Of a stretch of DNA of 64,000 nucleotides, positions 44,851-53,734 are shown piece after piece; position 1 is the stretch's first letter, and each line of letters begins with the position of its first letter. A program made the translations under genes and the position numbers. This DNA comes from Candidatus Thorarchaeota archaeon (lineage in GTDB: Archaea > Asgardarchaeota > Thorarchaeia > Thorarchaeales > Thorarchaeaceae): assembly GCA_018238205.1 (NCBI GenBank), contig JABCTV010000002.1:1-64000 (forward strand), in the 5' to 3' direction. The notes under the pieces are model-generated. The model did no database searches and was not told the DNA's origin. It saw only the letters and a program-made list of their open reading frames with translations.

Positions 44851-46146
44851 TCATGTTTCATCATTTGACGATGTTCGAGCATCTTTGTTCTGAAACCAGA
44901 GGTATTCCGCAATTCCTTCTTGAGTGCTCCATGAACCCGTCATATCCTTTCGTCTTGACAACTCTCCTAACAATCTGCGGCTTTCTGAGTCAAGCCGACC
45001 TGGTGACATGTTTTCGTAAGCACTACCTGGTAGAGGCATGAAAACGTGACCATGAGTTTTAGCTCCCATCTCAACGAGATTATAGCATAGCTCGATACTT
45101 TCGTGCAGTTCTTCTTTAGTTTCACCAGGAAGTCCAAAAATCATATCGACATGAGGAATGAAACCAGTTTCAAGTGCAATCTGTATTGCATCCATTCCTT
45201 GCTCTACTGTATGATGTCGATTTGCTAGATTCAATACATTATTGCTACTTGATTGTAGACCAATTTGGATAGTGTCATTTGCGACATAACTTCTAAGCAT
45301 TTCAAGAATTGATTTGGTTACGAATTCCGGTCTTACTTCCGAGGGAAATGAACCAAAGAATACCTCTTCAAGACCATCTATTTTCGTAACCGCTTTCAAC
45401 AAACTCTCCAATTTTTCAGGTTCTGCCTTTCTTCCATGACCACCATAGCACAATGCATTTGGTGATAGGAACCATGTACGTTCAAAGCCGCTCTTTTCAA
45501 CAGCAAGTTTCAACCAGTTAGTTATAGATTCAACTGACCTATGCCTCACTCTCCCACCTGTAAGAAACGGTGTGCTACAAAACTTGCATTGAAAAGGACA
45601 TCCTCTTGTAACTTCAATTGGTCCAAGAATATTCATTCCTAAAGCAAAGGGCGGACATTTGTCAAGATCTACTATTGGGAGTTTCCCTGGGAATGGGACT
45701 TCATTTGTTGTCTTATCTACAACACTTGGTATATCCAAAGGATCATCATTGTTCATCAATTGCCAAATCAGATCTGGGAAAACATATTCTCCTTCTCCTA
45801 TAACAACATAATCAAAGCCATTCACAAGTAGTTCTTTTGGGCGAATACTTGCATGTGCTCCGCCCCCGATAATGGTTACATTTTTTCCAAATCGGTCACG
45901 TATCTTCTTTACTTCTTCATACACTCTTTTAGTTTGAGTACTCATTACTGAATGAGCAATTATGGTAGGACCTCGCTCAATAGCCTTCTGAATTGAATTC
46001 AATGATAAATCAAGAGGGGCTTGGATATCAAGATCTAAGAGGCGCTGGTCAATTTCAAGTGCTCCCACAAGAGCTGCTACGCTATATCTTGATGAGGAAT
46101 GGGTTCTGAAGATTAGTGAGTGTGGACTCAATAGATGCACACGCAT
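44851..46146 (-). CDS. B12-binding-domain radical SAM protein
   Basis: 431 residues. N-terminal cobalamin-binding-like domain (VTIIGGGAHASIRPKELLVNG), then the radical SAM cluster motif CPFQCKFCSTPF and later DMIFGLPGETKEE. Resembles an archaeal family of B12/radical SAM proteins with no known substrate (MJ1487-like, from memory). Its ATG overlaps the proteasome beta TAA by one base (TAATG), so it is co-translated with it. Role is unknown. Confidence 0.78.
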   Translation of the reverse strand: MRVHLLSPHSLIFRTHSSSRYSVAALVGALEIDQRLLDLDIQAPLDLSLNSIQKAIERGPTIIAHSVMSTQTKRVYEEVKKIRDRFGKNVTIIGGGAHASIRPKELLVNGFDYVVIGEGEYVFPDLIWQLMNNDDPLDIPSVVDKTTNEVPFPGKLPIVDLDKCPPFALGMNILGPIEVTRGCPFQCKFCSTPFLTGGRVRHRSVESITNWLKLAVEKSGFERTWFLSPNALCYGGHGRKAEPEKLESLLKAVTKIDGLEEVFFGSFPSEVRPEFVTKSILEMLRSYVANDTIQIGLQSSSNNVLNLANRHHTVEQGMDAIQIALETGFIPHVDMIFGLPGETKEELHESIELCYNLVEMGAKTHGHVFMPLPGSAYENMSPGRLDSESRRLLGELSRRKDMTGSWSTQEGIAEYLWFQNKDARTSSNDET

Positions 46147-46736
46147 TAGTTGACAGTACGTTCTGTGATTCCGCCGTCTGTAACACTCATGATTCGGATT
46201 TCGCCGCCTGATTGAATGTCTCTAGCGATACCTGCTTTGACAGCCTTGATGGCTATTTCTTCAGCTTCTTTCACAGTCAATTCTGGCTTAATCAAATTCT
46301 CAAGAACTCCATATGCTGTCCTTGTTCCTGTACCAGCTGCTGTGAATTCATCAGGTATGAGTGATCCACCCATATCAAGAGTATAGAGCTGAGGACCGTT
46401 TGCATCAACACCTACAACCACAGTCTGCACATAGAGAGGTGACATTCTTGTGGAATACAGAGTGTTAGCAATCATCTTCGATAATGCCTTCACAGTGATT
46501 GATTTCTTCTGATTTAGCTCGTAAAGTTTGATTTGAGCCGATAGTCTGTTTACTAGCATCTGATAATCAGATGTCAGACCAGCGGAGGCTAAAACAATTG
46601 TATCGGTCAATTTGAAGGCTTTAACGCCCTTTTCACTTAGAACGAGTGTACCCCAGGTGATCATGGTGTCAGTTGCGACAACAACACCATCAGTGCATTT
46701 TATGCCAACAACAGTGGCACCAGTAGGAAATGACAT
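46146..46736 (-). CDS. psmB: Proteasome beta subunit with Ala at the Thr1 position
   Basis: 196-residue Ntn-hydrolase fold. The short leader MSFPTG should be cut before residue 1. Archaeal catalytic betas begin TTTVG at that point; here the order is ATVVG, so Thr1 is Ala. D17 (VATDTM), K33 (GVKAFKL), D166 and S169 (RDIQSGG) are kept, with Thr for S129 (GTGTR). On this alignment the subunit would be inactive or an assembly or regulatory paralogue, unlike other active-site-complete archaeal betas. An alternative is a sequencing error (GCC for ACC). Coupled to the radical SAM gene. Confidence 0.88.
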   Translation of the reverse strand: MSFPTGATVVGIKCTDGVVVATDTMITWGTLVLSEKGVKAFKLTDTIVLASAGLTSDYQMLVNRLSAQIKLYELNQKKSITVKALSKMIANTLYSTRMSPLYVQTVVVGVDANGPQLYTLDMGGSLIPDEFTAAGTGTRTAYGVLENLIKPELTVKEAEEIAIKAVKAGIARDIQSGGEIRIMSVTDGGITERTVN

Positions 46737-46828
46737 AGTAAATGAGCCTCCGAAGAGAGTTTGTATAATTTGGTCACGCCTGCTAGTTTTAAAACGTTTG
46801 TGAACTGTTCATTTTGTAGATTCTGGAG

Positions 46829-47893
46829 ATGTTCAAATTGCGTCAACTAAATCCCTTTGCAAATATTCCAACAATTATGACTGCAGAGGAGATTATCGAG
46901 TTTGCTCATAATAGATCTACACGTTTAAGTATGAAAAGTTCCCTTCGAATGAAACGAGTGGAACGAACTAGGATTAGAGAGATTTCAAGGCTTAAGGAAT
47001 TCACAAATCAAGTGAAGACAAAAATGAATGATGCAGTAGAGAAATTCCCTTCAATAGATCGACTCCATCCATTCTATCTAGAACTTTCAGAGATTCTTAT
47101 AGGCAATGACAAGCTTAAGCAATCTCTGGGCGCGGTTAACAACTGTAAACCAACAATTGACGATATCACTGACAAACATATTCAAGCCCTGAAGTTATCT
47201 CAAGATCATCGTCAGATGAAGAAGACACGTAGGGCGGCAAAGGGAAGAATCTCATCGATTCTACGAGCAACAGCAAAGAATCTTGACTTCATTATCGAGG
47301 CTAAAAAAGCACTCTCTAGGTTACCAGGTATTGCACCAAACATTCCATCAATTGTGTGTGCTGGATTTCCTAATGTCGGTAAATCTACACTAGTTAGGAA
47401 GGTTTCTACTGCTGAACCTGAAATTGCATATTATCCATTCACAACACGTCGTGTCATTATTGGCCATCTAAGAGTTGGGAATCAGAGTGTGCAAATCGTA
47501 GATACTCCGGGAATCCTTGATAGGCCTATGGCTGAGAGAAATGAGATTGAATTGCAGGCTATTACAGCACTGAAGTATCTAGCAAATGTGATTATTTTCA
47601 TGATAGACCCATCAGAAGCATGTGGGTGGACATTTGATCAACAAGTTACTTTGTTGAATGAAGTTCAAAAGATGTTCCCACTCAATCCTATCTTGATTGC
47701 ACTCAATAAAATTGACATTACTCCACCAGAGCAACTTGAAAAAGCACGCTCGAAGTTTCCGAATGCTTATGAAATCATAGCGGTTGAAGGTACTGGACTC
47801 GATGAACTATTGAAAGATGCTGTGGATGAAGTGGACTTGAAACCTATGCAGGAATCTGTTAAGGATTATCTAGCGTCTCTATCACGTGAGTAA
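46829..47893 (+). CDS. Nog1-like ribosome-biogenesis GTPase
   Basis: 354 residues, matching the N-terminal helical bundle plus G domain of eukaryotic NOG1 without the long C-terminal tail. The helical region (about 15-160) has RTRIREISRLKEF. G1 is AGFPNVGKSTLVRKVS near 181, G2 YPFTTRR, G3 IVDTPGILDRP, G4 LNKIDITP. Eukaryotic Nog1 checks the peptidyl-transferase region of the maturing 60S subunit, and archaeal forms are thought to do similar work. GGAG lies just before the ATG. Confidence 0.85.
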   Translation: MFKLRQLNPFANIPTIMTAEEIIEFAHNRSTRLSMKSSLRMKRVERTRIREISRLKEFTNQVKTKMNDAVEKFPSIDRLHPFYLELSEILIGNDKLKQSLGAVNNCKPTIDDITDKHIQALKLSQDHRQMKKTRRAAKGRISSILRATAKNLDFIIEAKKALSRLPGIAPNIPSIVCAGFPNVGKSTLVRKVSTAEPEIAYYPFTTRRVIIGHLRVGNQSVQIVDTPGILDRPMAERNEIELQAITALKYLANVIIFMIDPSEACGWTFDQQVTLLNEVQKMFPLNPILIALNKIDITPPEQLEKARSKFPNAYEIIAVEGTGLDELLKDAVDEVDLKPMQESVKDYLASLSRE

Positions 47894-48952
47894 TTATTGA
47901 CCTAGGACTTTCAGAATCCCTGGTTTTCCTATTTCCCCTTCAAGTTGTATTGTGGTGCCGAGTATTTGCTTAATAGTCCACATATTCGTTGTGAGGTGGG
48001 ATGTGACATCAGATATTCCAATTTTACTCTCACCAGTAGCTACCGCAAGATATGGAATCATCATATCACCAAGATGTGAATCAATAGCGTTTCCCCTTGA
48101 AACCTCATTTACAAGTTGTTCTGCAGCTTTCATACCAACACTTTCTGCACGTACCCCTCTGTCCCCAAGGCTATCTGCCCCCAATCTTGTTCCATTACCG
48201 TCATCCACCCATAGTACAATTCCACTACCAGGTCCCAGATGATGATCATCTTTCTTAGAATAGGATTCTGTTTCAATACTAACTTCAACATCAAAATTCT
48301 CTCGAATCACTTGCTCTGCAGATGATGCCTGTCGTTCAGCAACATGTGCTGGGAGTTTAACACAATGAGATATGCCCTCTACAAAACTTGGTTCTCCAAA
48401 ATCGACTAGATTAAGCGACTTTAATTCTTTGACTGGAGTAACTTTACAGATTATCTCCCCACCTCCCCTTGGATAATGACCTCGTTTCTTCTGTTCTATC
48501 TCTACTGTTGGTCCAAGGCGACCGAGTACCTGTGCAAACACATTACGCATATAGTCAACTGGGGGACTCCATTTCACATCAGTTCCTCCTCTAACCTGAA
48601 AGACTACTGGTTCTGGTGCAAGAACTGCTGGAAGTAGAACTGCTTGGAGAATGAGAGAGATTGAGCCTGCGGTACCTACATCAATACTGAAGGAGCCACT
48701 TTTACGTTTTTGAGGGATGAAGATAATTTCAGTGCTACCTACTTCAAGACCTTCGATAGATGCATCCACTAATTCTCCTGTAAGCTGTATCCCTGTCAGA
48801 TGCTGTCTTCTGAGACCTGGTTTAGGTCTACCTGCACGAATCTTAGATATTCGAACTGGTTTCATGGTTAGAGCTGCTAAAGATATTGATGTACGAAGTA
48901 TCTGCCCTCCACCTTCACCATAGGAGCCATCAATCTCAAACATTTTTGTCAC
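47894..48952 (-). CDS. rtcA: RNA 3'-terminal phosphate cyclase
   Basis: 352 residues, with M4 (MFEIDGSYGEGGGQ) possibly the true start. The nucleotide-binding GSYGEGGGQILRTSI and the C-terminal EQLVNEVSRGNAIDSHLGDMM (cited in part), plus HHLGPGSGIVLW, are the family signature. The catalytic His lies in VDSHLGDQ-type text (IDSHLGD). It converts RNA 3' phosphates to 2',3'-cyclic ends. Convergent with the Nog1-like gene, stops adjacent. Confidence 0.92.
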   Translation of the reverse strand: MTKMFEIDGSYGEGGGQILRTSISLAALTMKPVRISKIRAGRPKPGLRRQHLTGIQLTGELVDASIEGLEVGSTEIIFIPQKRKSGSFSIDVGTAGSISLILQAVLLPAVLAPEPVVFQVRGGTDVKWSPPVDYMRNVFAQVLGRLGPTVEIEQKKRGHYPRGGGEIICKVTPVKELKSLNLVDFGEPSFVEGISHCVKLPAHVAERQASSAEQVIRENFDVEVSIETESYSKKDDHHLGPGSGIVLWVDDGNGTRLGADSLGDRGVRAESVGMKAAEQLVNEVSRGNAIDSHLGDMMIPYLAVATGESKIGISDVTSHLTTNMWTIKQILGTTIQLEGEIGKPGILKVLGQ

Positions 48953-49052
48953 CCGAATTCACTGATTGTCTGCATTGTTATGAACTTGGTCGTTATCAAG
49001 TTCAATCCTAACGCTTATTTGATATGAAAAACCAACATGTGAATCGGTCACA

Positions 49053-49577
49053 ATGAAGTCATTATTCATCGGGCGCTTTCAGCCAGTACACAACGGCCAT
49101 ATCCACACAATCAAGCAGATTTTGGGTAAGGATGAAGATATTATCATAATTGTAGGCAGCGCTCAATATTCTCATACTCCCGATAATCCCTTTTCTGGAG
49201 GAGAGCGAGTCATGTTCATCAAACAAGCACTGATTGACGAAAAGCTCCCTCTAGACCGAATTGACATCATTCCTGTATCTGACATCAATATCCATCCTCT
49301 GTGGGTAGCTCATATGCGCTCGTTTGTTCCATATTTTGATAAAGCGTACAGCCACAATCCGTTGGTCAAGAGACTTCTTGAAGATGGAGGAGTAAAGACA
49401 GATTCAACTAAATTACTGGAAAGATCAACATATAGTGGTAGACATGTTCGAGATCTCATTCGTTGGAATAATAAGGAATGGGAAAAACTTGTACCTGCGG
49501 GTGTTGTCAAACTCATTAAGAAGTACAAAATGGATACTAGGGTCCAAGAGATTGGTGAAACTAAGACAAAGCGTTAG
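49053..49577 (+). CDS. nadM: Nicotinamide-nucleotide adenylyltransferase
   Basis: 174 residues. GRFQPVHNGH (HxGH nucleotide-transfer motif, residues 6-15) and YSGRHVRDLI (ISSTKIR-type motif) define the archaeal NadM family that makes NAD from NMN and ATP. Length is ordinary for the family. Divergent from rtcA. Confidence 0.92.
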   Translation: MKSLFIGRFQPVHNGHIHTIKQILGKDEDIIIIVGSAQYSHTPDNPFSGGERVMFIKQALIDEKLPLDRIDIIPVSDINIHPLWVAHMRSFVPYFDKAYSHNPLVKRLLEDGGVKTDSTKLLERSTYSGRHVRDLIRWNNKEWEKLVPAGVVKLIKKYKMDTRVQEIGETKTKR

Positions 49578-49626
49578 ACAATCTCTCACTCAGTAGTGTT
49601 TAAATAATAACGAGAAGGACAAAAGA

Positions 49627-49654
49627 CTAGGTGAACGTAAATGCTAGGTGAACG
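49627..49654 (+). repeat. Tandem 11-base direct repeat upstream of proS
   Basis: CTAGGTGAACG occurs twice with TAAATG between (17-base period), 79 bases before the proS ATG. A TATA-like TTTAAATA lies about 20 bases upstream of the first copy, so the repeats fall in the leader or start region. Could be a regulator site or chance; no known element matched. Confidence 0.35.
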
Positions 49655-49732
49655 CGTTCCGCACTATCAATAGACAACTAATTCTAATCCTAGCCAATTC
49701 CATAAATTTCAATCAGAACAGAGGACAATATC

Positions 49733-51211
49733 ATGAGCAGTGAGAAAAAAGGACCAAGAAGTACCATATTTGACATTGACAAGGAAAAGAATTTTCCTGA
49801 TTGGTACGGTGAGATTTGTAAGGTGGCTGAACTTGCCGACATTAGGTACGGCGTAAAGGGATTCACACCATTTCCTCCATGGAGTCTCATGAGCATGAAC
49901 AACATGTTCAACATTCTAGAGGAAGTTCTCCAACGTAAGGATCACTTGCCCATGCTATTCCCAACTGTAATCCCTGAGAGCAACTTGACAAAGGAAGCTA
50001 AACACGTTGAGGGTTTCGTGCCCCAGGTGTTTTGGATTCAGGATATTGGCGATGGTGAAAAGCTTGAGGAGAGACTAGCTCTCCGACCTACAAGCGAAAC
50101 TGCAATCTACCCAATGTATTCTCTATGGATCAGGAGCTGGCGAGACCTTCCTCTGAAACGGTACCAGCGTTGTTCTGTATTCAGGTCTGAAGTTAAGAGC
50201 ACTCGACCTTTCTTACGAGGAAGAGAGTTCCTGTGGATTGAAAGCCACAATGTCTATGCAACCCATGATGAGGTCAAAGCACAGGTAATGGAAGACCTTG
50301 AAACAACAAAGGAAGTCATAACTGAAGATTTTGGAATTCCAGTAATGGTCTTTCGCAGAACCCAGTGGGACAAGTTTCCAGGGGGTTTGAATACATATGC
50401 AGCAGACACACTCATGCCTGACGGCAAAGTAATCCAACTTCCTTCAACTCATGATCTTGGAGATAACTTCGCCCGAGCATTTGATGTAAAGTACCTGAAT
50501 GAGAACAATGAAACTGTGTATGCATGGCAGACATGTTACGGACCAGCAGTTTCGCGAATCTTTGGTGCAATGATAGCAGTTCATGGCGATAACAAGGGGC
50601 TTAGACTTCCATTCAAAATAGCACCTTATCAGATTGTAGTAATTCCCATATTCAGAGGTGATACTGCTGATGCAGTCCTCGAATACTGTGAAAACATCCA
50701 GAAGACTCTCAGAAAGGCTGGATTCAGGGTGCATATTGACATGAGAGATGGCACTCCTGGTTGGAAGTATAACTACTGGGAAATGAAGGGAGTTCCAGTC
50801 CGAGTTGAGGTAGGTCCCCGTGATCTCAAAGGTAACAAAGCTGTTCTCTTTCGTAGAGATACTATGGAACGAGAAACTATTGACATCAAAGACCTGAAGA
50901 AAGAGGTATCAGCTCTTGGAAAAGATATTGACAAGAATCTCAGAGCTGCAGCTGAAGCTAGATTCGAAGGTCTCATTGTTGATGCAGATAGCTATGGTAC
51001 CATTGAGGATACCTTAGACAAAGGTAAGATCGCCCGGACTCCATTCTGCACCACCGAGATGGAAGGTCTCTCATGTGCTGATGAGATTAAAGACCGGACA
51101 GGCGGTGAAGTTCGTGGTACACGAATCGATGTCGAAGAGAAACCTGATGGAGTATGTGTATCCTGTGGAAAGGTTGCCACTGAAATCGTCTATATCGCAC
51201 GTTCATACTAA
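49733..51211 (+). CDS. proS: Prolyl-tRNA synthetase (archaeal/eukaryotic type)
   Basis: 492-residue class II synthetase. Motif 2 region FRSEVKSTRPFLRGREFLWIESH (cited in parts: FRSEVKSTRPFLRG, EFLWIESH) and motif 3 GDNKGLRLPFKIAP are clear. The C-terminal domain ends in IARSY, with a CVSCG zinc site, as in the archaeal ProS lineage without the editing insert. Charges tRNA-Pro. Normal length, free-standing transcript with a repeat-bearing leader. Confidence 0.95.
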   Translation: MSSEKKGPRSTIFDIDKEKNFPDWYGEICKVAELADIRYGVKGFTPFPPWSLMSMNNMFNILEEVLQRKDHLPMLFPTVIPESNLTKEAKHVEGFVPQVFWIQDIGDGEKLEERLALRPTSETAIYPMYSLWIRSWRDLPLKRYQRCSVFRSEVKSTRPFLRGREFLWIESHNVYATHDEVKAQVMEDLETTKEVITEDFGIPVMVFRRTQWDKFPGGLNTYAADTLMPDGKVIQLPSTHDLGDNFARAFDVKYLNENNETVYAWQTCYGPAVSRIFGAMIAVHGDNKGLRLPFKIAPYQIVVIPIFRGDTADAVLEYCENIQKTLRKAGFRVHIDMRDGTPGWKYNYWEMKGVPVRVEVGPRDLKGNKAVLFRRDTMERETIDIKDLKKEVSALGKDIDKNLRAAAEARFEGLIVDADSYGTIEDTLDKGKIARTPFCTTEMEGLSCADEIKDRTGGEVRGTRIDVEEKPDGVCVSCGKVATEIVYIARSY

Positions 51212-51219
51212 TTCACTAT

Positions 51220-52640
51220 ACCCAAGGGCTGTAAACAGCTACGCAAATCTTGGAAGAATCTGGACATCAATGAAGCCAATAGTCGCATAAAGACCACTCA
51301 TTCTTGTATGAGCTTAAAAGCTCCCCACAAGACCATCTACCGAACCTGAATGTTGACCAATAAGGCCTACAGGTATGAACTGGACCCGAACAACATCCAG
51401 AGGTCATCCCTTGCTCAACATGCAGGAGTAGCTCGTTTTGCCTACAACTGGGGTCTCGAACAACGGATTGCACGGTACAAGAATAATCAGGGTAACGACC
51501 GGTTCACTAATGCTATGAAACAACACAAGCTCCTCAACTCTCTGAAGAAGGACCAGTTTCCCTGGATGTACGAAACCTCGAAGTGTGCACCCCAAGAAGC
51601 CCTGAGAGACCTCCATAGAGCTTTCAAAAACTTCTATCGCGGACTCAAGTCTGGGAAGAAGGTCGGATTCCCTCGTTTCAAGAGGAGGGGCGTCAGGGAT
51701 AGCTTCAGACTGACTGGGATCATCAGGTTTCATGAGCGGGCAATCCAGCTCCCACGGATTGGAAAGGTCCGGATCAAGGAGAAGAAGAAGAGCTACTACA
51801 ATGGAAGGATCCTCTCAGTCACTGTGCGACGTCGAGCCAACAAGTGGTTTGTTTCAGTCACTGTGGAGGAGAATATCCTTTACCCTCAACCTGTAAGAGG
51901 GGCGCCAGTTGGAGTGGACCTAGGAGTGAAGACTCTGGCCACACTATCTGATGGGACCACCTTTGCAAACCCCCGGGCCCTAGGAAGACGATTGAGGAAA
52001 TTGCGACAGCTCTCAAAGAATCTTTCACGAAAGAAGAAGGGGAGCAAGAACCGCGAAAAGGCGAAACTGCGACTTGCAAAGATGTACCTACAGATATTCA
52101 ATGTTCGACAGGATACACTGCATAAGCTGACGACCTATCTTGCCAAGAGCCACAGTAAGGTAGTGATCGAAGACTTGAATGTGTCATGGATGCTGAAGAA
52201 CCGAAGGCTTGCAAGAGCCATAGCTGATGTGGCGTTTCATGAGTTCAGACGACAGCTGGAGTACAAGTGCCAGTGGTACGGTTCTGAGCTTGTCGTCGTT
52301 TCAAGGACGTTTCCGTCCTCAAAGATGTGTTCACGTTGTGGGCACAGAAAGAAGGAGCTCTCTCTGTCGGAGAGGGAGTATCATTGTGAACAGTGTGGGC
52401 TTGAAATCGATAGGGATCTCAATGCTGCACTGAATCTGGTCGCCGTCAGTTTGCCGGAGACTCTAAACGCTTGCGGAGAGGAAGTAAGACTCTTAACAGA
52501 TTTAGAGAATCTGCAGAGAGCAGCCTCGATGAAACAGGAACCGAACATCATCCCGGACTCGATGTCCAGGAATGTCTAGGTTTCGGGAAACGGCTCAATA
52601 GGGTTCTTGGCACGCACGGAGGCATGGCCCTTTTCTGGTG
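51220..52640 (+). mobile_element. IS1341-type element (lone tnpB), ends uncertain
   Basis: A tnpB-only element between proS and a hydroxyacid dehydrogenase gene. Its codon use and base composition are more GC-rich than its neighbours. A short hairpin GCTGT/ACAGC lies at 51228-51239 near the presumed left end. The right flank 52580-52640 is GC-rich and non-coding, where an element end and omegaRNA 3' end would be expected. No tnpA, no clear subterminal palindromes. Ends need comparison to an empty site. Confidence 0.4.
51350..52579 (+). CDS. tnpB: TnpB RNA-guided endonuclease (IS200/IS605 family)
   Basis: 409 residues. The N-terminal OrfB HTH region begins AYRYELDPNNIQ. RuvC catalytic residues are the Asp of GVDLGVKTLATL, the Glu of VVIEDLNVSWM and the Asp of EIDRDLNAALNLV. 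The zinc finger is CSRCGHRKKELS...YHCEQCG. The C-terminal ACGEEVR...ASMKQEPN tail is complete, so the gene seems intact. TnpB is the ancestor of Cas12 and cuts DNA with an RNA made from the element end. Base composition suggests recent arrival. Confidence 0.9.
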   Translation: MLTNKAYRYELDPNNIQRSSLAQHAGVARFAYNWGLEQRIARYKNNQGNDRFTNAMKQHKLLNSLKKDQFPWMYETSKCAPQEALRDLHRAFKNFYRGLKSGKKVGFPRFKRRGVRDSFRLTGIIRFHERAIQLPRIGKVRIKEKKKSYYNGRILSVTVRRRANKWFVSVTVEENILYPQPVRGAPVGVDLGVKTLATLSDGTTFANPRALGRRLRKLRQLSKNLSRKKKGSKNREKAKLRLAKMYLQIFNVRQDTLHKLTTYLAKSHSKVVIEDLNVSWMLKNRRLARAIADVAFHEFRRQLEYKCQWYGSELVVVSRTFPSSKMCSRCGHRKKELSLSEREYHCEQCGLEIDRDLNAALNLVAVSLPETLNACGEEVRLLTDLENLQRAASMKQEPNIIPDSMSRNV

Positions 52641-52647
52641 ATGTTGA

Positions 52648-53631
52648 ATGAAGGTATTGGTTGCTTCAAATCACGAATATGCTAAAATCATCCAAGATAT
52701 CCTTGGGAATGCTGCAGAAGTTACTCTATCCGATACTACAATGGAATCTATTCTGGAAAAAGGTCGAGATGTGGATATTATCGCCTCAAATAGAGTTCCA
52801 CGAGAACTCTTAGAAAATGAATCTGGATTAAAGATGATACAGACCTTCGCAGCAGGAGTAGAGAATATCGATTTTACAGCAATACAGGACCAGGACGATA
52901 TCATCGTCTGCAATTCTCATATCAATGCAGCAGAGGTCGCTGAATATGCAATCACCCTCCTTTTTGCAGTTGCAAAGAATATCATTCCAAACGATAGAGA
53001 ACTTCGAAAGGGCGACTGGAAATACGCGTTTGGTGGATTGAACCCGAATATAGAGATACGAAACAAGACATGTCTAATACTTGGACTTGGGAGTATCGGG
53101 TCAGAGATTGCAAAACGGTTGAGAGCCTTTGATGTTAAGCTCTTTGCTGCAACACGAAGTGGGAGCTCTAAACATACAGATTTGGTAGAAAAACTCGTCA
53201 AGATTGATGAAGTAAAACCACTGGTTGAAGAATCTGACTTCATCATCTTATCATTACCATTGACCTCCGATTCAAAAGGACTTGTTAATGAGAATTTCAT
53301 CTCATGGATGAAATCGGACTCTATTCTTGTGAATATATCACGGGGTCCTATTGTAAATGAAAAAGCACTCTTTGATGCTTTAAGGGATAATCGAATTCGT
53401 GGAGCTGGACTGGATGTGTGGTGGAGATATCCAAAGAAATGGCGTGGGAAAGGGGATCCTCCCTCGGATGTGCCTTTTCAGGAGCTTGATAACCTAGTAG
53501 CTTCACCACACAGAGCCGGTTATTCAGAGAACACAGAGCGGGAATATTTCCAGTTTGCAGGTGAGAACATACTTCGATTTGTCAATGGTGAAACACCATT
53601 TAATATCGTAGATTCCCACCGTGGTTACTAA
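52648..53631 (+). CDS. D-isomer-specific 2-hydroxyacid dehydrogenase
   Basis: 327 residues. NAD-binding GLGSIGSEIAKRL in the Rossmann domain, the arginine and glutamate catalytic pieces (NISRGPIVNEKAL with Arg near 230 region, WWRYPKKW) and the catalytic His in ASPHRAGYSENTERE. Reduces a 2-keto acid with NADH; substrate unknown. The IS element ends just upstream, which may have replaced or supplied its promoter. Confidence 0.85.
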   Translation: MKVLVASNHEYAKIIQDILGNAAEVTLSDTTMESILEKGRDVDIIASNRVPRELLENESGLKMIQTFAAGVENIDFTAIQDQDDIIVCNSHINAAEVAEYAITLLFAVAKNIIPNDRELRKGDWKYAFGGLNPNIEIRNKTCLILGLGSIGSEIAKRLRAFDVKLFAATRSGSSKHTDLVEKLVKIDEVKPLVEESDFIILSLPLTSDSKGLVNENFISWMKSDSILVNISRGPIVNEKALFDALRDNRIRGAGLDVWWRYPKKWRGKGDPPSDVPFQELDNLVASPHRAGYSENTEREYFQFAGENILRFVNGETPFNIVDSHRGY

Positions 53632-53734
53632 TACATTGATATTGGATAATAAATAATCTCAGGTTCAGAGGATATCATACCGTTCGTGGACAAGTTCTAA
53701 AAGTATCTCAGAAATGTAGGAATGATGTAATAGA

